From RGIG5952 sp045627605 (GTDB taxonomy: Bacteria > Verrucomicrobiota > Kiritimatiellia > RFP12 > JAAYLN01), in contig JAZQOA010000072.1 in NCBI GenBank assembly GCA_045627605.1, forward strand, positions 1 through 64,000: a stretch of 64,000 bases of DNA. The letters run 5' to 3'. The position numbers and the translations under genes were made by a program. The notes under the pieces were generated by a model that was given only the letters and a program-made list of their open reading frames with translations, was not told where the DNA came from and ran no database searches. Each line of letters starts with the position of its first letter. Position 1 is the first letter of the stretch. Of the stretch, positions 25,732-32,996 are shown piece by piece.

Positions 25732-27174
25732 ATGAAAAAGAACATCGTGGAAGTCCCGGCCGACATGACGGCCGCCGTCGACTTCACCAAGGAGACCGGC
25801 AAGATCCGCAAGGAATTGCATTCGTCGGGCTGGACGCCCCGCAGTTCTCCGCGCGCCATCCAGAACGACGACGATGCGGTCAGGGCGCTCAACATGACCT
25901 ACGCGCGCACCCACGACTGGGCGCTCGTCAATTCCGGGCAGCGCGTCATCGACTACCAGAACATCTTCCCGCTTTTCGACAAGGACGCGACCGACCCTTC
26001 GAACTACTTCTTCGACGCGACCGACCACCTCATCGGCCTCTCGCGCAACCTCGGCCTCAAGATCTTCTACCGCCTCGGGACCTCCATCGAGCACACCGGC
26101 AACATCCATTTCAACGCCGCCGTGCCGAAGGATTTCGACAAGGCCGCCGAAATTTTCGCCGGAATCATCCGCCACTACAACAAGGGCTGGGCGAACGGCA
26201 AGAAGTGGGACATCAAGTACTGGGAGCTCTGGAACGAGCCCGATGGCATCACCAACATGTGGTGCGATCCGCTCGACGACCGCGAATGGGGCAAGGATCC
26301 CGAAGCCGACGCCATTTACAACGAGAAGCGCTGGAAGCGCCTGCAGGCGGAGTTCGTCAAGTTCTTCGTGATTTGCGTCAAGCGCATCAAGAGCGAGTTC
26401 CCCGACGTCAAGGTCGGCGGTCCCGCGCTCTGCTGGCTCAACCAGGACTACTTCCGCGCAATCCTCCAGGCCTGCAAGGACGCGGGTGTCGCGCCCGATT
26501 TCATCTCGTGGCACTACTACGGCGCCGATCCCGACCGCATGGTCAACGATGCCGAGGCCGCCCGCAAGATGTGCGACGAGTTCGGCTTCAAGAAGTGCGA
26601 GCTGATCATCAACGAGTGGCACTACATCCTCACCTGGGACGGCATCCACGGCCGCAACTCCACGCCCGCGATGGTCAAGCGCGCGCTTGACGGGCCCACG
26701 GGCCACAACAAGATCGACTCAGCCTGCTTCACGCTCACTTCGCTGTCGAAGTTCCAGACCTCTAAGCTCACGCAGGCCTACTACTACGGCTGCAGCCACC
26801 AGGGCAACTGGGGCTACATGGACGAGTACAAGCAGTTCAACAAGAACTGGTACGCCTGCAAGCTCTTCGGCGGAATCGTCCGCGATTTCCCCGCGATGTG
26901 CGCGAGTGCCTCGGCCAAGGCCACTGTCACGACGCTTGCCGCCAGGAGCGCCGACGGCAGGAAGCTCGCCGTGCTTGTCACGGACTATCGCGGTTCCGAC
27001 CAGGTCCTGACGGTCGCGGTCAAGGGCGCCGAAAAGGCGAAGTGCGTCTCGGCGGTCGTCCTCGACGACACGCGCGACAACTTCCCCTGTGACGTGTCCT
27101 GGCGCAACGGCGTCGTGACGCTTGTCAAGCCCGACAAAAACTCGTCGGCCTGGCTTGTCACATTCGAACTCTAA
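25732..27174 (+). CDS. GH39-like glycoside hydrolase, copy 2
   Basis: A 480-residue paralogue of the preceding enzyme. The acid/base is E169 in YWELWNEPDG and the nucleophile candidate is E295 in LIINEWHYIL. Shared blocks such as YARTHDWAL, FYRLGTSIEH, GGPALC and SQAYYYG/TQAYYYG show a gene duplication. The loop after MWC differs (CDPLDDREWGKDPEA here), near the active site, so substrate preference may differ. No signal peptide. It has its own -10 box and AAGGAG ribosome-binding site. Confidence 0.88.
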   Translation: MKKNIVEVPADMTAAVDFTKETGKIRKELHSSGWTPRSSPRAIQNDDDAVRALNMTYARTHDWALVNSGQRVIDYQNIFPLFDKDATDPSNYFFDATDHLIGLSRNLGLKIFYRLGTSIEHTGNIHFNAAVPKDFDKAAEIFAGIIRHYNKGWANGKKWDIKYWELWNEPDGITNMWCDPLDDREWGKDPEADAIYNEKRWKRLQAEFVKFFVICVKRIKSEFPDVKVGGPALCWLNQDYFRAILQACKDAGVAPDFISWHYYGADPDRMVNDAEAARKMCDEFGFKKCELIINEWHYILTWDGIHGRNSTPAMVKRALDGPTGHNKIDSACFTLTSLSKFQTSKLTQAYYYGCSHQGNWGYMDEYKQFNKNWYACKLFGGIVRDFPAMCASASAKATVTTLAARSADGRKLAVLVTDYRGSDQVLTVAVKGAEKAKCVSAVVLDDTRDNFPCDVSWRNGVVTLVKPDKNSSAWLVTFEL

Positions 27175-27195
27175 GCGCTGGCAAGGGAAACAACC

Positions 27196-27230
27196 GCCGC
27201 GCCGGCACCGCCTTCGGCTGTCGGCGCGGC
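27196..27230 (+). terminator. GC-rich nested hairpin, possible terminator
   Basis: GCCGCGCCG pairs with CGGCGCGGC (9 bp), enclosing a second small hairpin with a TTC loop. It follows the GH39 stop by about 20 nt. The trailing sequence TTGCATTT has few T residues, so termination is not certain. Confidence 0.45.
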
Positions 27231-27248
27231 TTGCATTTGGAGAATGCC

Positions 27249-28394
27249 ATGGGCGAAATAACGGTTGACGGCGGCATCCCCTCGGGGAATGTCATTTTCG
27301 AGGGAATCGACGGCGACACCGTGAAGGTGCGCCAGGACATGCGCGACAGCGCGGACTGGTTCTACTGGGCCTTCCGCGTCCGCGGCGCGGCGGGGCGGAC
27401 CCTGAAGTTCGCCTTCACCGACCCCTATGGCGGCGGTCCCGTCAGCGTGCGCGGCCCGGCCGTGACGAAGGACGGCGGCGTAACCTGGTCGTATGCCGCC
27501 GAGGCCTCGGCGTCGCCCGATGGCTTCTCGTATTCGTTTGCACCGGGCGAGGATGAAGTCTGGTTCTACCACACGTTCCAGTATTTCCCGACGCAATGGG
27601 ACGCCTTCCTCGCCGCGCACCAGGCGCAGCGCGGCAAACTTTTCGTGGCGGACGAGCTTTGCGTGTCGCGCAAGGGGCGGAGCGTGCCGAAGGCGCGTTT
27701 CGGGCGCATCGACGGCGGGGCGAAATACCGCGTCTTCCTTTCGTCGCGCCATCACTGCCAGGAGGCGCCCGCGACCTACGTGCTCGAAGGCTTCCTCGGC
27801 GAAGTTTTCGCCCAGGGTGCCCTCGGTGCCTGGCTGCGTGAAAACGTCGAGTTCATGGTCGTCCCCTTCGTGGACTACGATGGCGTTGTCGACGGCGACC
27901 AGGGCAAGGGGCGCAGACCCCATGACCACAACCGCGACTACAACGACTTTCTCTATCCGGAAACGCGCGCCATCGCCGATTGGGTCGGCTTCCACGCCGG
28001 GAACGACATCGCGGTCTTCCTCGACATTCACAGCCCGTGGGTGCGCGGCGAGTGGAATGAGCGCGTGTACATGACGTATGGCCCGAGTGAAACCGGCAAC
28101 GCCGCGAAAAAGCGCTGGGGCGAAATTCTCGAACGGGTGCAGACCGGTTCGCTCGCCTACAAGGTGGCGGACAACTTCCCCTGGAACTTCGGTTGGAACG
28201 CGCCGTCAAATGTCGCCGCGGGGCAGCGGAGCGCCGGTGGCTGGGCCTTCGACATCTTGAAACGCCCGCTTCTCGTCGGCACTTACGAAATCCCCTTCGC
28301 GAAAGCCAACGGCAAGGTTGTGACGCCGCAGGCCTGCCGTGAATTCGGCGCCGACTCCGCGCGGGTCTTGCGCGAATTCATCGAAACGGCGTAG
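27249..28394 (+). CDS. M14 family zinc carboxypeptidase (cytosolic carboxypeptidase-like)
   Basis: A 381-residue protein. An N-terminal beta-sandwich (residues about 1-120, ending WFYHTFQYFPTQW) precedes the catalytic domain, as in cytosolic-carboxypeptidase-type M14 enzymes. Zinc-site motifs are SSRHHCQEAP and, further on, VFLDIHSPW; NRDY and GTYEIPF complete the active-site region. These enzymes remove C-terminal residues from peptides or side-chain peptides. I chose the ATG at 27249, with GGAG 7 nt upstream. No signal peptide. Its place among sugar genes is unexplained. Confidence 0.85.
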   Translation: MGEITVDGGIPSGNVIFEGIDGDTVKVRQDMRDSADWFYWAFRVRGAAGRTLKFAFTDPYGGGPVSVRGPAVTKDGGVTWSYAAEASASPDGFSYSFAPGEDEVWFYHTFQYFPTQWDAFLAAHQAQRGKLFVADELCVSRKGRSVPKARFGRIDGGAKYRVFLSSRHHCQEAPATYVLEGFLGEVFAQGALGAWLRENVEFMVVPFVDYDGVVDGDQGKGRRPHDHNRDYNDFLYPETRAIADWVGFHAGNDIAVFLDIHSPWVRGEWNERVYMTYGPSETGNAAKKRWGEILERVQTGSLAYKVADNFPWNFGWNAPSNVAAGQRSAGGWAFDILKRPLLVGTYEIPFAKANGKVVTPQACREFGADSARVLREFIETA

Positions 28395-28420
28395 ACGGTG
28401 GCATTTTTTTAAGTCGAATT

Positions 28421-28429
28421 TGGTATAGT
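28421..28429 (+). promoter_or_regulatory. Extended -10 promoter (TGGTATAGT) before iolB
   Basis: TGG plus TATAGT, 38 nt before the ATG; GAAAGGAA is the ribosome-binding site. No clear -35 box is present. Confidence 0.5.
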
Positions 28430-28467
28430 ATAGGGAAGTAAAAACTCCAATCGAAAGGAACTGCACG

Positions 28468-29265
28468 ATGAATCTCCTCGTTCGCACAACGCCTGTCCAG
28501 GGCTACAACAAGATTTTCGACGTGGGCGAATACGGCATGAAGCTCACGAAGTTTGGCCTTCTCCACCTCGCCAAGGGAACCGAGTTCAAGGATGACACGG
28601 GCGAGATGGAAGTTGCGCTTGTCCTTGTCGGCGGCAACTTCGCCGCGAAAGGCGACGGGTGGGCGTTTGAGGTCGCGGACGGTCGCAAGAGCCCGTTCAC
28701 GGGGAAGCCCCATTGCCTCTATCTCCCGCGCCATACGGCCTACGCGATTTCCGCGACGACGGACGTCGAGCTCGCCTTCAACGCCTCGCCCGCGACGCGC
28801 GACACCGCCCGCCCGACGTTGATCAAGCCCGAGGACACCCGCCACATTGCGCTTGGCAAGGACAATTGGACGCGAACCTCCGAAATCATCCTCGACGAGA
28901 AGTTCGACTCCGAGCACTTCTATATCGGCGAGGGCATGATCCCCTCCGGCAATTGGTCCGGCTACCCGAGCCACCGGCACGACGTCAACAATCCGCCGAC
29001 TGAGCTCGACATGGAGGAGACCTACTTCTACCTCTTCGACCCGCCCTGTGGCTTCGGATTCCAAAGCGTGTACCAGCCCGACGGCTCGCTCAACGAAGCC
29101 TACCGGGTGCAGAACTACGACACCGTCGCGATTGCCCAGGGCTACCACCCGCTCGTCGGGGCGCCCGGCTACCAGATGTACTACCTCTGGACGATGGCCG
29201 GCGCACAGGGGCGGGGGCTCATCTCGTCCATGGATCCCGCGCATGCGTGGGTGAAGAATGGTTAA
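28468..29265 (+). CDS. iolB: 5-deoxy-glucuronate isomerase (IolB family)
   Basis: A 265-residue cupin-type protein. IolB signatures are SGYPSHRHDVNNPP, LDMEETYFYLFDPPCGFGFQSVY, GYHPLVGAPGYQMYYLWTMAG and DPAHAWV. In myo-inositol breakdown it turns 5-deoxyglucuronate into 5-deoxy-2-keto-gluconate. No other iol gene is in the window, though the kinase downstream could act on a sugar acid. The stop codon TAA is supplied by the left terminal repeat of the element at 29261. Confidence 0.93.
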   Translation: MNLLVRTTPVQGYNKIFDVGEYGMKLTKFGLLHLAKGTEFKDDTGEMEVALVLVGGNFAAKGDGWAFEVADGRKSPFTGKPHCLYLPRHTAYAISATTDVELAFNASPATRDTARPTLIKPEDTRHIALGKDNWTRTSEIILDEKFDSEHFYIGEGMIPSGNWSGYPSHRHDVNNPPTELDMEETYFYLFDPPCGFGFQSVYQPDGSLNEAYRVQNYDTVAIAQGYHPLVGAPGYQMYYLWTMAGAQGRGLISSMDPAHAWVKNG

Positions 29266-29283
29266 ATGGTTAAATGGTTAAAT

Positions 29284-29340
29284 TGCGCAGAGCGCTTTAA
29301 ATCGCGCAGGGTGCTTTAAGTTGCACAGAGTGCTTTAAGT
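29284..29340. repeat. Three tandem 19-bp hairpin units
   Basis: The units carry GCGC-AGA-GCGC, GCGC-AGG-GTGC and GCAC-AGA-GTGC, separated by TTTAAA/TTTAAG linkers. The paired bases change together (GCGC/GCGC to GCAC/GTGC), so the 4-bp stem with a 3-nt loop is kept while sequence drifts. Confidence 0.8.
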
Positions 29341-29355
29341 TTTCGGGAGCGGGTG

Positions 29356-29725
29356 ATGACGGACGTTGGAAGGGAGCTAAGCGCACGTAGTTTTGACTTT
29401 GCCTTGCGCATTGTGAAGTTGGCGCAGGACCTTTCCGGCGGGAAGGGTGAAAATGTGCTGTCGAGACAAGTTCTGCGAAGCGGGACGAGCATCGGGGCAA
29501 ATTTGCGCGAATCGATTTTCGCCCAATCGACGGCGGATTTTGTCTCGAAGTTGAGCATTGCCTTGAAGGAAGCGTCTGAAACGCAGTATTGGCTTGAACT
29601 TCTTCATGCGGCTGGTTATCTTGAAGAGGGGGGAGTTCGTCTCGCTCAAGGACGATGTCGACTGGCTCGTTGGAACGCTCGTAAATGTTGTCAAGACCAA
29701 CAAGCGCAAACTCAACCGCCAATAA
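29356..29725 (+). pseudogene. Four-helix-bundle protein (S23/TIGR02436-like), frameshifted
   Basis: The reading frame opens with MTDVGRELSARSFDFALRIVKLAQDL, followed by LRSGTSIGANLRES and SKLSIALKEASETQYWLELLHAAGYL, all typical of the small four-helix-bundle family related to 23S rRNA intervening-sequence proteins and bAvd. At a run of six G near 29632 the frame shifts. Removing one G restores EGEFVSLKDDVDWLVGTLVNVVKTNKRKLNRQ and a stop at 29725, the expected C-terminal helix. As written, the protein instead runs on to 29745 with an unrelated tail. It is either a real frameshift or a sequencing error in the homopolymer. Confidence 0.8.
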
Positions 29726-29782
29726 CCCTCAATTTAACCATTTAACCATTTAACTTTTTAACTTTTTAACCATTCAACTCCC

Positions 29783-31516
29783 ATGTACTTGCTTGGCATA
29801 GACTTTGGCACGGGCGGATGCAAGGTGACGGCCGTCGATTACGAGGGCCGCCTTGTCGGCGACGCCTCCGTTGAATACGCGACCTATCACGAGCATCCCG
29901 GCTGGAGCGAGCAGGAGCCTTCCGACTGGTACGCGGCGATGTGCCAGGCGCTCGCCAAACTCGCCGCCAAGGGCGTCCGTCTCTCCGAGGTCGCCGCGCT
30001 CGCGCTCGACGGCTCCACGCACAACGCCGTGCTTCTCGGCCGCGACATGCGCCCCCTCCGCCGCACGATCATGTGGACTGACCAGCGCAGCACCGGGGAG
30101 TGCGCCTGGCTCCGCCGTGAAAAGGGCGATGAAATTTTCGCGACCTGCTACCAGATGCCTGCTCCGACCTGGACCTTGCCGCAGCTCATGTGGCTCAAGG
30201 CGCACGAGCCCGAAGTCCTGGAACAGACGGCGCACGTCCTCTTTGTCAAGGACTACGTCCGCTTCCTCCTGACGGGGCATGTGGCGACGGACTACATCGA
30301 GGCGCAAGGCACGTTGATGTGCGACGTTAAATGGTTAAATAGCCCTACGGGCATTAAATGGTTAAATGGCCCTTCGGGCGTTAAAGAGTTAAATGGCCCT
30401 ACGGGCGTTAAAGAGTTAAATGCGGCTTCGCCGTTGAATTTAAAGGCCTCTGGCCGATTTAACAATTTAACCTCTTATTGGGATTCCGATCTTGTCCAAT
30501 TGTCAGGCTTGAAGATGTCCGCCATGCCGGAAATCATCAGGCCGACAGACGTTGTCGGCGGAGTGACTGCCGCAGCTTCTGCACAAACGGGGATTCCCGA
30601 AGGGACGCCGGTTGTCTGCGGCACCAGCGACAGCGCCGTCGAGGACTATGGCGCGGGCGCCGTCGAGCCGGGCGACCTCATCATCAAGCTCGCCACGGCC
30701 GGCAATGTCAACTCAATGACCGCCGCGCCGCATCCGCATCCAAAGACGCTCACCTACGCCCATGTCGTGCCGGGGATGTGGTACAGTGTGAGCGCCACCA
30801 ACGCCGCGGCGCTTTGCCAGCGCTGGATGCGCGACACTTTTTTTGTTAAATGGTTAAATGGCCCTACGGGCATTAAAGAGTTAAATAGCCCTACGGGCAT
30901 TAAAGAGTTAAATGCGGCTTCGCCGTTGAATTTAAAGGCCGCAGGCCGATTTAACAATTTAAAGCAATGCGATTTAACTTCTTACGAGGTGATGGATGCC
31001 GAAGCCGCGCAGTCGCCCATTGGCGCGGGAGGGGTGATGTTCCACCCGTACCTCCAGGGCGAGCGCTGCCCGTATTGGGATGCTAATCTCCGCGCCTCGT
31101 TTACGGGCGTTTCGATTTCGTCGTCGCGCGGCGATTTTTGCCGTGCGCTTCTCGAAGGCGTGGCCTTCTCGTTGCGCGACTGCTACGGCACCCTTGAGGA
31201 GATGGGGCTTCCCGTCTCGCGCATTTTCCTGATTGGCGGAGGCGCGAAGTCCGCGCTCTGGAGCGAGATCGTCTGCAACGTCTTTGGCAAGCCCGTCGCA
31301 GTGCCCGCGCCTGCCGACGCCTCATTTGGCGCGGCGCTTCTGGCGGGCGTTGGCACGGGCGTCTTCGCAGACGCCAAGGCCGCCGTCGCCCAGTGCCTGC
31401 ACATCGCGCGGCGCATCGAGCCGGTGGCGGAGTCCGTCCGGGCCTATGACGCGCTCTACGCCCGCTACAAGGCCGTGCACGATGCCCTCGCGCCGGTTTA
31501 TTCCGAAAGCAAATGA
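29783..31516 (+). CDS. xylB: Xylulokinase-type FGGY carbohydrate kinase with two in-frame repeat insertions
   Basis: A 577-residue kinase, about 90 residues longer than usual. FGGY features: LLGIDFGTGGCKV at the start, LALDGSTHNAVLL, MWTDQRS, HPYLQGERCPYWDANLRASFTG, and FLIGGGAKSALWSEIVCNVFGKPV. The extra length is two insertions, about residues 182-232 and 355-400, both reading VKWLN-GPTG-type repeats encoded by hairpin-array DNA. They fall between otherwise continuous family blocks (GTLMCDV / WDSDL, and RDTF / AQSPIGAGG), so the core may still fold. Specific sugar not certain. Whether the protein is active is unknown. Confidence 0.88.
   Translation: MYLLGIDFGTGGCKVTAVDYEGRLVGDASVEYATYHEHPGWSEQEPSDWYAAMCQALAKLAAKGVRLSEVAALALDGSTHNAVLLGRDMRPLRRTIMWTDQRSTGECAWLRREKGDEIFATCYQMPAPTWTLPQLMWLKAHEPEVLEQTAHVLFVKDYVRFLLTGHVATDYIEAQGTLMCDVKWLNSPTGIKWLNGPSGVKELNGPTGVKELNAASPLNLKASGRFNNLTSYWDSDLVQLSGLKMSAMPEIIRPTDVVGGVTAAASAQTGIPEGTPVVCGTSDSAVEDYGAGAVEPGDLIIKLATAGNVNSMTAAPHPHPKTLTYAHVVPGMWYSVSATNAAALCQRWMRDTFFVKWLNGPTGIKELNSPTGIKELNAASPLNLKAAGRFNNLKQCDLTSYEVMDAEAAQSPIGAGGVMFHPYLQGERCPYWDANLRASFTGVSISSSRGDFCRALLEGVAFSLRDCYGTLEEMGLPVSRIFLIGGGAKSALWSEIVCNVFGKPVAVPAPADASFGAALLAGVGTGVFADAKAAVAQCLHIARRIEPVAESVRAYDALYARYKAVHDALAPVYSESK
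30326..30471. repeat. Hairpin-array element inserted in the kinase gene, copy 1
   Basis: It begins GTTAAATGGTTAAAT and ends with the near-exact reverse complement ATTTAACAATTTAAC. Between them are five 4-bp hairpins with 3-nt loops: GCCC-TAC-GGGC, GCCC-TTC-GGGC, GCCC-TAC-GGGC, CGGC-TTC-GCCG and GGCC-TCT-GGCC, joined by TTAAA-rich linkers. It is translated without stops as KWLN/KELN-GPTG repeats. Confidence 0.85.
30845..30978. repeat. Hairpin-array element inserted in the kinase gene, copy 2
   Basis: Same orientation, frame and layout as copy 1 but with four hairpins: GCCC-TAC-GGGC twice, CGGC-TTC-GCCG and GGCC-GCA-GGCC. The right-hand TTTAAC units are more degraded. It encodes VKWLNGPTGIKELN repeats. 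Confidence 0.85.
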
Positions 31517-31569
31517 CACACGCCGGTTCTGCCTGGGCGGCGCCGGAGCCAACTTCAAGGAGAAATGAG

Positions 31570-32961
31570 ATGAAATTCGCGGTCATGCTTGCCAACCGGG
31601 GCTTTTTCCCCGGGGAACTGATAGCCGGGGCTCGGGAAGACCTCCGCAAGGCGCTTGCCGCCTGTGGACACGAGGCGCTTTTCATGGAAGGCGCGGGGAC
31701 GCGCTACGACGCCGTCGAGACGATGGAGGAGGGGCGCAAGTTCGCCGACTTTCTCGCCGCCCGCAAGGGCCAGTACGATGGCGTCATCCTTTCGCAGCCC
31801 AACTTCGGCGATGAAAACGGTGCTTTCGTGGCGCTCCGCGACGCCGGCGTGCCGATCCTCGTCCAGGCCTACCCCGACGAGGCGGGGCTCATGGACTTCG
31901 CCCACCGCCGCGACGCGCTTTGCGGCAAGCTTGCCATGTGCAACGTGCTGCGCCAGGCCGGGATCAGGCACTCGCTTACGCGTCGCTTCTGCGTCAAGCC
32001 GGACTCCGCCGACTTCGCCGAGGACTTGCGCCTCTTCGCCGCCACCTGCCGGGTGGCGAACGGCATGCGCCGCGTCAACGTCGGCGCAATTGGCGCGCGC
32101 ACAACGGCTTTCAAGACGGTGCGCTTCGACGAGGTCGCCTTTATGGGCGCCGGCATCAACGTCGAGACCATCGACCTCTCGCTCGTCTTCAAGCTCATGG
32201 ACGAAGCCGATCCCGCCGCCGTTGCCGCCATGGGGAAACGCCATGCCGACTACGCGGATTTCGGCACGTGGCCGGAGGAGAAGGCCGAAAACCTCGCCCG
32301 CCTCGGCGTGGCGCTCGACATTGTCCGCGACCGCTTCGGTCTTGACGCCATGGCCATCCGATGCTGGGACGAGCTCCAGCTCCGCTACGGCATCGCCCCG
32401 TGCCTGGCGATGAGCATCCTCAACCAGGACGGCCTACCCGCCTCATGCGAGATGGATGTCGACAATGCGGTCATGATGCGCGCGATCAATCTTGCCTCCG
32501 GGGCTCCCGTCGCGGTTTTCGACGTCAACAACAACTTTGGCGACGCCGCAGACCGCTGCATCATGTTCCATTGTTCAGCGATGCCCGCCGGCATGATGGT
32601 CGGCAAGCCATCCGTCGGTGAACACGCCATGTTCAGGAAGGCTTACGGCGCCGGTTCCGGCGTCGGCATCCTCAACGCCCCCGTCGCGAAGTCGCCCCTT
32701 ACCGTTGGCAGCCTCAAGACGGAGAACGGCAAGGTCTGCGCCTTCGTCACGGAAGGCGAAATCACAGACGACAAGATCGAGGAGGCCTTTTTCGGCACGG
32801 GCTTCGTCTTCCGCAAGGACGACGGAGATTGCGAGGCCATGCTCCGCTATATGGCGAGGAACGGCTACCGCCACCACGTTTCCTTTGCCGCCGGCAAGTG
32901 GGCGGCGGCCATCGCGGAAGCCTTCGGCACCTACCTCGGCTACGCTGTCGACAGAATTTAG
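31570..32961 (+). CDS. L-fucose/L-arabinose isomerase-fold protein
   Basis: A 463-residue protein resembling the FucI/AraA isomerase superfamily: MKFAVMLANRGFFPGELI, GVILSQPNFGDENGAF, GIRHSLTRRFCV, RVNVGAIGARTTAFKTVRFDE, ALDIVRDRFGLDAMAIRCWDELQ, and a C-terminal beta-barrel half with GEITDD. The family interconverts aldoses and ketoses with a metal ion. ATG at 31570 with AAGGAG 7 nt upstream. It follows the kinase gene, so isomerase plus kinase could form a short pentose or deoxyhexose pathway. Substrate not determined. Confidence 0.85.
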   Translation: MKFAVMLANRGFFPGELIAGAREDLRKALAACGHEALFMEGAGTRYDAVETMEEGRKFADFLAARKGQYDGVILSQPNFGDENGAFVALRDAGVPILVQAYPDEAGLMDFAHRRDALCGKLAMCNVLRQAGIRHSLTRRFCVKPDSADFAEDLRLFAATCRVANGMRRVNVGAIGARTTAFKTVRFDEVAFMGAGINVETIDLSLVFKLMDEADPAAVAAMGKRHADYADFGTWPEEKAENLARLGVALDIVRDRFGLDAMAIRCWDELQLRYGIAPCLAMSILNQDGLPASCEMDVDNAVMMRAINLASGAPVAVFDVNNNFGDAADRCIMFHCSAMPAGMMVGKPSVGEHAMFRKAYGAGSGVGILNAPVAKSPLTVGSLKTENGKVCAFVTEGEITDDKIEEAFFGTGFVFRKDDGDCEAMLRYMARNGYRHHVSFAAGKWAAAIAEAFGTYLGYAVDRI

Positions 32962-32996
32962 ACGAGCCCGTCTTTTCGCGGAATAGTTATTGACCC

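Larger units (their letters stand above)
29261..29754. mobile_element. 494-bp element bounded by 25-bp inverted repeats, carrying a four-helix-bundle gene
   Basis: The left end (29261-29285) is built from GTTAAATG units and ends AAATTG. The right end (29730-29754) is its exact reverse complement over 25 bp. Inside are three 19-bp tandem units with small hairpins (29284-29340), then the four-helix-bundle gene. No target-site duplication is obvious and no transposase is present, so it looks like a MITE-type or otherwise mobilised passenger element. Two relatives lie in the kinase gene downstream. Confidence 0.75.

Noticed and set aside
29261..29754. Part of a diversity-generating retroelement, because the four-helix-bundle gene resembles bAvd
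   Set aside because: No reverse transcriptase, template repeat or variable repeat is found in the window.
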